Assembly (NCBI GenBank): GCA_029255685.2
Contig: CM055320.2
Location: 48,045,910 to 48,109,909, forward strand
Direction: 5' to 3'
Source: Silene conica
Taxonomy: Eukaryota; Streptophyta; Magnoliopsida; Caryophyllales; Caryophyllaceae
DNA length: 64,000 bases
This document shows positions 24,455-33,927 of the stretch, one piece after another (positions within the stretch are counted from its first letter, which is position 1; every line of letters begins with the position of its first letter). The notes under the pieces were generated by a model that was not told where the DNA came from, searched no databases, and worked only from the letters and a program-made list of their open reading frames with translations. Position numbers and translations under genes: made by a program.

Positions 24455-25108
24455 TGCGTATTAAGTTATGCGTTAAGATGTCGCCTCTGAACTTAATACG
24501 TAGATTGTTTGTCATATATAGGGGTATGCGTTGAGATGTCGCCTCTGAGCCCTATATGTGTTTGTTTGTCATGTATGGAGGTATGCGTTGAGATGTCGCC
24601 TCTGAGCTCCATATGTGTTTGTTTGTCTTGTCTGGGACATGCGTTGAGTTTTCGCCTCTGAGTTCAGACATGTTTGAGTGATCGCGTCAGGACATGCCTT
24701 AAGCTGGCCTCTGAGTCTGACGAGTAGAGCAACTGCACGACGGGGCAGTCAGGTTGTCATACCTTACCCGGAGTGCAGGTGTTTGGTGCTAGAACATGCG
24801 TTGAGTTTTCGCCTCTGAGTCTAGTATCTTGTGATGTAGTAGGGGAACATGCGTTGAGTTTTCGCCTCTGAGTTCCTTGCTTGTGATTGTGAATTGAATG
24901 CTAGTCCATGCGTTGAGTTTTCGCCTCTGAGTCTAGTGTTCTGTGATAGCTGGTCCATGCGTTGAGTTTTCGCCTCTGACTCCTTGCTTGATATTGTGAA
25001 CTTGGTATATAGGTTATGCGTTAAGATGTCGCCTCTGAACCTGTATGCTTGCTGATTGATTTAGTACATAGGTTATGCGTTAAGATGTCGCCTCTGAACC
25101 TTTGTACT
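24455..25108 (+). repeat. Tandem hairpin array B in solo LTR (about 11-12 units)
   Basis: Loop consensus is close to ATGCGTTGAG or ATGCGTTAAG, a few variable bases, then CGCCTCTGA; stems differ in every unit. Pairings checked base by base: 24457-24467 with 24490-24500 (11 perfect pairs), 24896-24904 with 24933-24941 (9 pairs, two G-U), 25005-25015 with 25038-25048 (11 pairs, two G-U), 25063-25074 with 25097-25108 (one mismatch). One unit (24685-24722) has the loop variant CCTTAAGCTGGCCTCTGAG that also occurs in unit 1 of array A, tying the two arrays together. Confidence 0.8.
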
Positions 25109-26350
25109 TGCTGGTTTTATAGCTGCTTGCCTTGAGTTGGTACAGTGTCAGGTATAGATGTTTATATTGATGATATGGATGTTGATATCGATGAGTATGA
25201 TGTTTTGACTTGTTATTGTTCATCCAAGGTATTGGATGACTCTAAGTCAGTTTCTTAAACGGTTTGGATTGAAAGACCTTTCGACCGGGTAACCGGTAGG
25301 GAAACCGGCTCTCCTTCCAAATAGTTTCCGAAGTTGGTTGAGAGCCGTGCATTAGTGATTGCATGATAGTATGAGATCAGTTATTTAGATATTGATATAC
25401 TTCACATGTTTATATATATGTTGGAGTGTTCTGTTTGTATTGCTTGTTACGTGTCGTTACAAAAGGTGGCTTGGAGAACTCTAGTCACTCCCCACTGATT
25501 GTGGCGTACATGTTTTCATGTATGTAGGTACATGCAGGTTGGACGGGGTTCAGAGAGCTAGCGAGTGATGATCCACTTGTCATCTTATGACTTACACTTT
25601 CGAGTAGCTAGACTCTAGTTTGATACTGTTTATCTTTTGGTGCCTGTAGGGATGTTCCATCCCAGGCTTTGTATATATTTTGGTTTCCGTACTTAGAACT
25701 GTTATACTTATCTATTTTGTTTATATCAGTTTCAGTTTCCAGTTTCAGTTTTAATTCACCTCGCATGTTGTTTATGTTTAAAAAGTTCTAATTCCGCTGC
25801 ATTTTTAGTACTTTATATGTTTTATGTTTCCGCTTTCGCGAGGGGTTTTACACATAGGCAGACTGCAAGAGACACTCTGTCGGGCAATTTGACCGCGTAT
25901 AGAGTTCTGGAAATTTTATAATAGCCGGGTCGTGGCAAGAGCTGCTATGGTATTCTTGTGAGTCAATTCTTAGACTAAAGACTACTCTCCCAAGATGGTA
26001 CAGTTTAGGCATAACCTTGATCCATTCTCTACGACTTTTCGTAACTGGAGTCAAATGGGATTGCTTTGGGTTGTGACTGACTATGACTAGTTGAAGGAAG
26101 TAGTGCGATAGAAATTGTCCACCCCTTGTCAGGGTTGTTCAAATCTCAAGGCCACTCGAGGAGAAGTTAACTGGAAATGTGTGGCCACGCTCGGAAGATA
26201 TCTATGGTAGATAATTCCGGTCAAACAGTTGTTCTCCAGATCGAGGAAACCGCTAATGAAATGATCGAATGCAAGTACGACCTCAGAGAGACATCTTGCA
26301 TTGAGTGGGAGATTGTAATAGGACAAGAGAATTGGTGACACACACTTGTC

Positions 26351-26367
26351 GAGGACAAGTGGGAGAT
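26351..26367 (+). promoter_or_regulatory. Polypurine tract of outer copia element
   Basis: GAGGACAAGTGGGAGAT immediately before the 3' LTR, almost the same as the tract of the inner Angela element. It primes plus-strand DNA synthesis. Confidence 0.85.
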
Positions 26368-27107
26368 TGTTGGGAAATGTGTCCTCAACAATAGTGCGAT
26401 CACGTAATTAAATCTCATGACGAGAATGCGCAAGAGATGATACGAAATTATATTAGTCAACTGACCAACATTAATCGGTAACTAGCTAGAGTTTGACATT
26501 ACTGTCGTATGACAGTGGTGGTCAGTTGATCCCTTTAGGTCACACCTATAGGACAATTTCCTTAATTGATAAGATGATCAATGTATATTGATACGATTTG
26601 ATCATATTCGTTAAACTCGTATACCGAGAAATCAGAGGTTAAATCTTATTGTAAGATTTATATTTAAAATTGAAACGTGTCAATTATTAAACAATGAACG
26701 ATATTTTATAATGTCGTGATTGGAATGAATCGGGTTATAATTATTACAAGAGTTGTAGATCGTATTGACGATTATTATAAATGACCATTTTACATATTAG
26801 TAATTTCTAATTACTTCTCAACTTGATAAATAATTCATATTAAGGAAAATCCGACTATTGTACTAGCATACTCAAAGTTTCGGATCTTTTAAGGGGTGTC
26901 TTGGTGCATCACTAAGGAGGTGTTCTTGTTGAATACTTGGAGGATCATCCTTGCTATTATTTGGACCGTATGTAAGGGTTCGAATCTCCTCATTTCCGCA
27001 TATAACATTAGCATGCATAAGATCTAAAGTTTGTTTAATTAAAATGTTAATTAATATTTTGTTAGTATGACTAAAATAATTAGTTTATGAGCTAACTAAA
27101 CATAACA
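26368..27107 (+). repeat. 3' LTR of outer copia element, internally deleted
   Basis: 740 bp against 1234 bp for the 5' LTR. One 487-bp block and one of about 7 bp are missing; the rest is closely similar. TSD TATTG follows at 27108-27112. Confidence 0.92.
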
Positions 27108-27176
27108 TATTGATGTTGGTTAATTAGATTAAAGTAGTCGATTAGGATGTTTAATAGCTTATTAGGATGTTAGTTA
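27108..27176 (+). other. CACTA sequence between two nested insertions
   Basis: Sixty-nine bases of the interrupted CACTA intron, starting with the copia TSD TATTG and ending with the gypsy TSD AGTTA. It is AT-rich and has repeats of TTAGGATGTT. Confidence 0.7.
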
Positions 27177-28239
27177 TGATGCGGGAGCATTAGCAAGGAT
27201 TCGAGGTCGTGACCCACGACCCAAAGAAAGATTAAAAATGTTCGATATGGGTTCAATACGGATTTTTAAGTTAGCTTGGAAAGACGTATTGAAAGAACAA
27301 GGGAAGGTAGCGGGAAACTACCTTGGAAGTCGTGCCAAGGGTGGCGACATGGAGGGCACGAAACCCTAGATTAATTAGGGTTTGTGTTTTATTCTTTTTT
27401 GTTATTTTAATTAATTTGTTATTTAATTAATTAAGTTTGTTACTAGTTTGTTACAACTAGGTTGTTAAAGTTGTTACAAGGTGGTTACAAAATTAGTTAT
27501 TAGTTAGTTATGAATTTGTTATTAAGTTGTTAGGGTTTGTTACTACAACTTAATCTTTTATTTGTTATTTAATCTTTTAGATTAAATAAGGATTATCTTT
27601 AATCCATAGGATAGGAATAGAAACCCTAGGAAGAGTAGTAGTACACGGTTTGGCCGAGCACTTGGGGACCGTGTAGGGTTCTTGTTCTTTCCTATTTCGA
27701 TTCTGGTTTGTGACGGATGACCTTACTATAAATAGGCATCCTTAGTTGTTTGTTTTATTCATCTTATTATCAAATTATAAACAAATTTTCTTGTTAAGTT
27801 TATCTTACAAAAAAACCCTAAAGTATCTGTGTGAGCTTTAAACCCGAAGTATCTGTGTGAGCTTCAAAATAATTGAGAGAATATCTGTGTGAGTTTGATC
27901 AATTATCCTATCCATCGACATACATAATTCATTCATCAAATCGTTTCACAAATCTTTCAAGTATTAAGTGCCGTGCCTTATTACGTCATCAACAATCTTT
28001 ATTCAAGAAGATCAAGAAACACCAAGATTCACCACCACCGTTGACCACCGTCCACGGCGAGCCACGTCACCACCACCGGCCGTTCGTCCGTCCACCATTC
28101 ATTCATTATTCTTCGTTCTTGGTTATTTTTCGTTCTTTATTCGTTCAAGATTGTATTATTTTATTAGTATTTTTATTCCGCTGCAACATCCGTATTTTTG
28201 TTGATTATCTTTATTGATTATCACCCCAAATACGCATCA
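27177..28239 (+). repeat. 5' LTR of gag-protease gypsy element
   Basis: 1063 bp, TGATGCG...CGCATCA, short inverted ends. The first 193 bases duplicate the coding tail of the element's ORF. A patch at about 28007-28130 differs strongly from the 3' LTR, while the rest is nearly identical. Confidence 0.92.
27727..27734 (+). promoter_or_regulatory. LTR TATA box
   Basis: TATAAATA in ACTATAAATAGGCATCC; the start of transcription is expected about 30 bases downstream. The identical site in the 3' LTR is at 30781-30788. Three copies of TATCTGTGTGAG follow at 27825-27892. Confidence 0.7.
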
Positions 28240-28242
28240 AAT

Positions 28243-28254
28243 TGGTATCAGAGC
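28243..28254 (+). promoter_or_regulatory. Primer-binding site (initiator Met-tRNA), gypsy element
   Basis: TGGTATCAGAGC three bases after the LTR end. Confidence 0.9.
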
Positions 28255-28308
28255 TTCGGCTCTTGGTCTAATTTTTATTACACCAGTTCTTGGGAAAGTT
28301 TTGTCAAC

Positions 28309-30423
28309 ATGGTAGGATCTCAAGACGGAGAAGAAAAATCATGGGAGGAGAGCAATATGGAATTAAAGTCCGAAATCCAAGAGCTCAAATATCTCATAAA
28401 GACAATGATGACCAAAGGAGGTCATAAAAAGACGGGAGAGTCCTCATCTAGGGCGAGTGACTCGGAAGAAGAGGCTGAATTTAAGGGCAAGACTTGGGAC
28501 AAGAACGATGATGATAGAGGTCTCAAACTTGACATCCCTGAATTCAAAGGAGACATGGATCCGGAGGATTTCTTGGAGTGGCTAAGACAAACGGAGAGAG
28601 TCTTTGAGTACAAGGAATACGATGACCGGAAACAATTCAAAGTTGCAATCTTAAAACTTACCAAGTACGCTTCGCTATGGTATGAAAACCTTGTGAGGCA
28701 AAGAAAGAAGCAACACAAAGAAAAGATTAAGTCTTGGGCAAAGTTGAAAAAGCACATGGTAAAGAAATTCTTGCCAAAGGACTACAATCAAGAAAATTAC
28801 TTAAAACTCCATTCTTTAACCCAAGATAATATGACCGTCTCAGAATACATTCGGGAATTTGAAAAGATGACCATTGTATGTGATCTAGATGAGAGGGAGG
28901 AGTTGAAAGTGGCTAGGTTTATTCGTGGCTTAGTACCAACCCTAGCTTCAAGGGTTGAAATTCAAAACTATGAAGATTATTATGATGTGTGCAGGATTGC
29001 TTTGAAGTTTGAAAGACATGACAAAGCAAGGAAAGTAAATTCTTATAAAAGCACAAGAGTCGGAGAAGGCTCATCATCGTACACTACTAGTGCCACACCG
29101 AAGACAAAAGAGGCGTCCAAAGAGGAGGGGGCCGAAAAGGCCAAGAATACATTCAAGCAAAGTATTCCTGATCCTAGAGGGAGTACAATTAGAAGATGTT
29201 ATAAGTGTCAAGGCTATGGACACATCGCTACGGATTGCCCTCAAAAAAGAACCTTATCCATTCAAGAACTTCAAGGTATGGTTCCAAACTTTGTTGTCCC
29301 TGAAATTGTTGAGGAGGAGAAAATTGAGGAGGAAAAGGAGGACCGAAAAGTCGTGGGAGCCGAGAGTGAGGACGAGGGGGATTGTCTCGTAGTACGTGCT
29401 TTACATGCGGAGTCCACAATGGAAGGTGAAGAGCAAAGGGATAATGTGTTCCATACTCGTTGTAAGGTTGAGGGGAAGAAGTGCGACTTAATTATAGATA
29501 GTGGGTCTTGCACTAATGTTGTTTCAAAAACCTTAGTTTCGGAGTTGGAGTTGAGTATTAGGGCTAGAGAGAAACCGTACAAGTTGCAATGGTTAGATGG
29601 GAACCAAGGGGTACGGGTGGAAAAACAAGCCTTAATTTCTTTCAACATTGGACCTTATGAAGATAAACTGTGGTGTGACATCGTCCCTATGAACGCATGT
29701 CATATATTACTTGGAAGGCCTTGGCAATACGATAGGAACGTTATACATGATGGAAGAACAAATGTATATAGCGTTACTAAAGGAGGTACCATCTATGATC
29801 TCCAACCTTTATCAAGAATCAAACCTAGGCCACCTAATTCAAAGAAGAGTTTGTTTATGGAGGTAGGAGAGGGGTCACCAAGCGAGGAGGTCGCGGGGTC
29901 GGTTAAGCGAGATGTTGGGTTGGTTGAGATTCATGGGGGAGATGGTAGTTGTGAGGGGTTGCCGAGCAAGGAGGAACACGGAGGTTGTGAGGGTGAGAGC
30001 GCCGTGAGCATCACGGAGGTCGGAGGCCGCGAACTTGGGCAGGCCGTGAGTATTGGAGTTCGAGAAGGAAGGTTGGTTGCTAACACCAACGAGCACAAGG
30101 AGTCTCGGAGCATGGGTTTGGTAAATCAAGGAAGCCGTGTTCTCAACAAGTCAAGGGCTAACTTCTCCAAGTCTACTCAAGAGTTACATGATCTTAATTT
30201 GAGGTCAAATTCTCAAAAACTGAGAGAGTATGATGCGGGAGCATTAGCAAGGATTCGAGGTCGTGACCCACGACCCAAAGAAAGATTAAAAATGTTCGAT
30301 ATGGGTTCAATACGGATTTTTAAGTTAGCTTGGAAAGACGTATTGAAAGAACAAGGGAAGGTAGCGGGAAACTACCTTGGAAGTCGTGCCAAGGGTGGCG
30401 ACATGGAGGGCACGAAACCCTAG
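28309..30423 (+). CDS. gag-pro: Gag-protease polyprotein of non-autonomous gypsy element
   Basis: 704 residues from ATG 28309 (MVGSQDGEEKSWEES); the frame is open further upstream into the LTR, but this is the first Met beyond the primer site. A coiled N-terminus (about 15-40) precedes the retrotransposon Gag domain (about 75-235; LDIPEFKGDMDPEDFLEWL, LWYENL). The CCHC knuckle CYKCQGYGHIATDC is at 297-310. The retropepsin-like domain (about 385-500) has DSG at 397-399 and ILLGRPWQYDR. A Gly/Glu-rich linker follows. The last 64 residues (from about 641) are encoded by the 3' LTR and include RGRDPRPKERLKMFDMGS. Gag packages RNA and the protease matures it. No polymerase domain follows, and the stop is at 30421-30423. 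Confidence 0.9.
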   Translation: MVGSQDGEEKSWEESNMELKSEIQELKYLIKTMMTKGGHKKTGESSSRASDSEEEAEFKGKTWDKNDDDRGLKLDIPEFKGDMDPEDFLEWLRQTERVFEYKEYDDRKQFKVAILKLTKYASLWYENLVRQRKKQHKEKIKSWAKLKKHMVKKFLPKDYNQENYLKLHSLTQDNMTVSEYIREFEKMTIVCDLDEREELKVARFIRGLVPTLASRVEIQNYEDYYDVCRIALKFERHDKARKVNSYKSTRVGEGSSSYTTSATPKTKEASKEEGAEKAKNTFKQSIPDPRGSTIRRCYKCQGYGHIATDCPQKRTLSIQELQGMVPNFVVPEIVEEEKIEEEKEDRKVVGAESEDEGDCLVVRALHAESTMEGEEQRDNVFHTRCKVEGKKCDLIIDSGSCTNVVSKTLVSELELSIRAREKPYKLQWLDGNQGVRVEKQALISFNIGPYEDKLWCDIVPMNACHILLGRPWQYDRNVIHDGRTNVYSVTKGGTIYDLQPLSRIKPRPPNSKKSLFMEVGEGSPSEEVAGSVKRDVGLVEIHGGDGSCEGLPSKEEHGGCEGESAVSITEVGGRELGQAVSIGVREGRLVANTNEHKESRSMGLVNQGSRVLNKSRANFSKSTQELHDLNLRSNSQKLREYDAGALARIRGRDPRPKERLKMFDMGSIRIFKLAWKDVLKEQGKVAGNYLGSRAKGGDMEGTKP

Positions 30424-31285
30424 ATTAATTAGGGTTTGTGTTTTATTCTTTTTTGTTATTTTAATTAATTTGTTATTTAATTAATTAAGTTTGTTACTAG
30501 TTTGTTACAACTAGGTTGTTAAAGTTGTTACAAGGTGGTTACAAAATTAGTTATTAGTTAGTTATGAATTTGTTATTAAGTTGTTAGGGTTTGTTACTAC
30601 AACTTAATCTTTTATTTGTTATTTTATCTTTTAGATTAAATAAGGATTATCTTTAATCCATAGGATAGGAATAGAAACCCTAGGAAGAGTAGTAGTACAC
30701 GGTTTGGCCGAGCACTTGGGGACCGTGTAGGGTTCTTGTTCTTTCCTATTTCGATTCTGGTTTGTGACGGATGACCTTACTATAAATAGGCATCCTTAGT
30801 TGTTTGTTTTATTCATCTTATTATCAAATTATAAACAAATTTTCTTGTTAAGTTTATCTTACAAAAAAACCCTAAAGTATCTGTGTGAGCTTTAAACCCG
30901 AAGTATCTGTGTGAGCTTCAAAATAATTGAGAGAATATCTGTGTGAGTTTGATCAATTATCCTATCCATCGACATACATAATTCATTCATCAAATCGTTT
31001 CACAAATCTTTCAAGTATTAAGTGCCGTGCCTTATTACGTCATCAACAATCTTTATTCAAGAACATCAAGAAACACCAAGATTCATCGACAACCGTGACC
31101 ACCGTTGACCACCGTGTGCCACGTCACCACCACCGTCCGTCCGTCCACCTTTCTTTCATCGTTCTTGGTTACCTTTTGTTCTTTATTCGTTCAAGATTGT
31201 ATTATTTTATTAGTATTTTTATTCCGCTGCAACATCCGTATTTTTGTTGATTATCTTTATTGATTATCACCCCAAATACGCATCA
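30231..31285 (+). repeat. 3' LTR of gag-protease gypsy element
   Basis: 1055 bp. The start is inside the gag-pro reading frame; the end is fixed by TSD AGTTA. No strong polypurine tract precedes it (AAAACTGAGAGAG is the best candidate). Confidence 0.92.
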
Positions 31286-31487
31286 AGTTAGATTATACTA
31301 GCTTATTAAGACCGTCTTAAATTAGCTTATTAGGTTGTGGTTAATTGTATAATTGGAAATTGTTGTTAAAAATTGTTATTATTATGTGATTGAGGTTGTT
31401 CTTTAATTAAGTGAGTGTAATTTTATTTTAGATATATGTATTTTTAGTGTTGAAAATTGTTTTATGGGTTTTTTTGTTTAGATTAAA
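31286..31487 (+). other. CACTA sequence upstream of transposase exon
   Basis: Intron or leader DNA of the CACTA element, containing a second copy of TTATTAAGACCGTCTTA first seen near 6956. It ends just before the transposase ATG. Confidence 0.65.
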
Positions 31488-33927
31488 ATGAAGAGATTGG
31501 AACGTTCATGGATGTATGATGGAGGGTTATTAGATATTAAGAAGAGACGTTCTAATGCTAGGTTTATAGAGGGTGTTGCCGAGTTTATTGAATTTTCTAA
31601 GCAACAAGAGGAATATGACTCGTTAGAAAATAAACTTAGGTGTCCTTGTAGCAAATGTCGAAATATGAAATATCTATATGTCATTGAGGTACAAGAACAT
31701 CTCTATATGAATGGGTTTCGTCCAAATTATTATAATTGGATTTCTCATGGAGAAGCCTATTCCCCAATTCACGAACAACCTCACATCGAACATATTGACG
31801 AGAACCCATATAGAGATATGGTTGTTGATGCCTTGGAGTTTAATGTAGCCAATAATGATGACCATGTAGCCTTGAATGAAGAGCAACCTCCAAATCCCCA
31901 AGCAGAGGCTTTTTTTGACATGTTAAAAGCTGCGGAACAACCTTTATACGAAGGGAGCAGAATGTCATTATTACAAGCCGCCTCTAGGATAGTAACCTTG
32001 AAGTGTGAGTATAATATGCCATTTCCTGCCGTTGATGGTATTCCTTATTTCCTTGAGGATGCTATCCCCGAAGATAACGTCATGACTCGAAGTTTCTACA
32101 ACACCAAAAAAATAGTTAAAGGTCTTCAGTTACCACATCAAAAGATCGATGCATGTCCCGAAGGATGTATGTTGTTTGGGAAAGATGATGCGTTACTTGA
32201 CAAGTGCAGAAAATGTGGAAGGGATAGATTTCAGACAAGCGATGGAGATGTTGTTTTCAAAACGAAAAAAGGCAACAAGAGTGGTAAAAGGGGTCAAAAG
32301 TGTAAGAAACCAATAGCAGAAAACCAATTAATTTACCTTCCTCTTTCTCCAAGACTTCAAGGAATTTATTCTACCAAAAAACTTGCCGAACAAATGACAT
32401 GGCACAAAGAAAATCCACGTACTCCGGGGAGGATGTGTCATCCAAGTGACGGGGAAGAATGGAAACGATTTGATCAAATCTATCCTGAATTAGCCGAGGA
32501 ACCCCGGAATGTGCGACTTGGCTTGTGTACGGATGGATTTAGTCCTTTTACCCAATTTGGTAAGAATTACTCTTGTTGGCCCGTAATGGTCACACCATAC
32601 AACTTACCGCCTTGGTTATGTATGAAAAGAGAATTCATTTTCTTGTCTCTCATTATTCCCGGTCCTAAAAATCCGAAAGGCCATTTGGATGTTTATTTAC
32701 AACCATTAGTGGAAGAATTGAGACAATTGTGGGAAGTTGGGGTGGAAACATATGATGTTTTCAGAAAGCAGAATTTTCAACTAAGAGCTTCACTTTTATG
32801 GACAATAAACGATTTTCCCGCATATGGTATGCTATCTGGCTGGGCTACTGCGGGACAAAAAGCATGTCCTCGTTGCATGGGTGAAAGTAAAGCTTTTTGG
32901 CTTCCGAATTCCAAGAAAATTAGTTGGTTTGATTGTCATAGATGCTTTTTACCACTAAATCATTCTCTTAGGAGAAACAAGAAAGCTTTCAAAAAAGGGA
33001 AAGAGGTACTTGATGATGCCCCGGATCATCTTCCAGGTGATCAGGTATGGGAGTTGGTATGTGATTTCCCATCTTCCGTCCTTGATAGGTACCATGAAGT
33101 TGGTAAAACAAGATATAGAGACTATATCTACAAGATTGTTTCAAGAAAGAAGGAACCGGAGCATCTTAAAGGTACATGTAATATATAAGTTTTGTCACTT
33201 GTAAATACAAGAATTAATGAAATATCTTAATACTACCAACATACTTTTTAATTGTAGGTGAGAAATATCAAGATCTCATGAAGCGGCGCGAGACTCCCGA
33301 GTTCCAAGCCGTGTCCGCTCAAAAGAAGATCAACAAAAGAAGAGGGAAGAAAGATGCAGAGGTCGAGCCCACCAATCACGGGGGATCACGATCATTTTTG
33401 ACGCGTATTTTTAGTGTAAGTTTTTAATGAATACTTCTTTTTTGAATGAATATACTATACTTCTTATATTAACAATTTTCCCTATTTAGGGAGGGAAGAA
33501 GAAGAAGAAGGATAGCAGCAATAAAGACGGCAGCGACAAAGACGGCGGCAAGAAGCCGATGATGACGGTCCCCGAACTTTTCCTTGACACGCATTCTAAG
33601 GTCAACGAAAAGACGCAGAGAAGAATATGGATTAAGGCGAAGGACAAAGAGTTATATGTAAGATAGTTTCTCTCAACTAATGATGTTTTTTTGTTAACTT
33701 CGACAATGATTGTTTTTGCTTAACTAATAATAGTTTTCTTAATGTTATAAGAGGCAAATGAGGCAGAGAAAGAGGCCCACCCTGAGCGGGAAGATAATGA
33801 AATTTGGTTCAAATTGGTGGATGGTTACAAGAAGGGTATGGTATATGGGACCGGACAAGCTCATGGGGTGTTTTACAAGGAACCGGCTAGAAGGTCCTCA
33901 TATATGTTATTTGTGTTTTGTTGGTAA
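31488..33927 (+). pseudogene. CACTA transposase, TNP2-like N-part joined to Transposase_24-like tail
   Basis: Exon 1 (31488-33171) starts MKRLERSWMYDGG, the transposase-associated zinc domain (about residues 5-85; CPCSKCRN), then the TNP2 core (about 330-530) with LGLCTDGFSPF, YSCWPVMVTPYNLPPW, PGPKNPKGHLDVYLQPL and TINDFPAYGMLSGW. Instead of the rest of TNP2, it runs to a splice donor at 33172. Exons 33258-33415, 33490-33657 and 33751-33927 give EKYQDLMKRRETPEFQAVSA, GGSRSFLTRIF, VPELFLDTHSK and GMVYGTGQAHGVFYKEP, the pattern of Transposase_24 proteins. The last acceptor reads AA where AG is needed (33749-33750), which would break the frame. TNP2 normally cuts the element ends; the missing middle suggests a deletion chimera. 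Confidence 0.8.

Larger units (their letters stand above)
22842..25852 (+). mobile_element. Solo LTR of a Tekay-like Ty3/gypsy element
   Basis: 3011 bp beginning TGTAACATCCC and ending GGGGTTTTACA, flanked by the exact duplication CATAG (22837-22841 and 25853-25857). No internal region or second LTR accompanies it, so it formed by recombination between the two LTRs of a full element. It lies in the 3' untranslated region of the outer copia element. It contains a GC-rich set of inverted repeats (23785-24180) and hairpin array B. Orientation is not fixed by the ends alone; the G-U bias in the hairpins favours the plus strand as the transcribed sense. Confidence 0.9.
7084..27107 (+). mobile_element. 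Gag-only, pol-less Angela-like Ty1/copia element (TR-GAG type)
   Basis: LTRs at 7084-8317 and 26368-27107 both begin TGTTGGGAAATGTG and end CATAACA. The 5-bp duplication TATTG flanks the whole element at 7079-7083 and 27108-27112. A Met-tRNA primer site follows the 5' LTR and a purine tract precedes the 3' LTR. The only coding sequence is a damaged gag (10649-11482 plus a tail). No protease, integrase, reverse transcriptase or RNase H is present even after removing the inner element and the solo LTR, so movement would need another element's enzymes. Its 3' untranslated region is recognisably related to that of the inner Angela element. Confidence 0.88.
27177..31285 (+). mobile_element. Non-autonomous Ty3/gypsy element with gag-protease only (TR-GAG-like)
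   Basis: LTRs at 27177-28239 and 30231-31285 start TGATGCGGGAGC and end TACGCATCA. Exact duplication AGTTA at 27172-27176 and 31286-31290. A Met-tRNA primer site follows the 5' LTR. The sole long ORF encodes capsid, zinc knuckle and aspartic protease; reverse transcriptase, RNase H and integrase are absent and only 2 kb separates the LTRs. Protease wording (KLQWLDGNQGVRV, ILLGRPWQYDR) resembles Ty3/gypsy elements, perhaps the Reina chromovirus group. The frame is open, so the loss of pol is the element's organisation rather than simple decay. Confidence 0.9.
6414..33927 (+). mobile_element. CACTA (En/Spm-type) DNA transposon, interrupted; 3' terminus not found
   Basis: The element begins with CACTACAAGAAAAA at 6414, the classic CACTA inverted terminus, followed by dense GGCGAC/GTCGCC subterminal repeats. 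Its own sequence continues at 6661-7083, 27108-27176 and 31286-33927; the pieces are separated by the copia insertion at 7084-27107 and the gypsy insertion at 27177-31285, each with an exact 5-bp TSD that lets the flanks be rejoined. Transposase exons start at 31488. No TTCTTGTAGTG-type right terminus or second GGCGAC cluster follows within the window, so the right end is deleted or lies beyond the later insertions. The 3-bp TSD, possibly TAT before 6414, cannot be checked. Confidence 0.85.

Noticed and set aside
27873..28217. ORF beginning MREYLCEFDQ, repeated at 30927
   Set aside because: It lies within both LTRs of the gypsy element downstream of the TATA box; the frame is not kept through the divergent patch, so it is likely untranslated leader.
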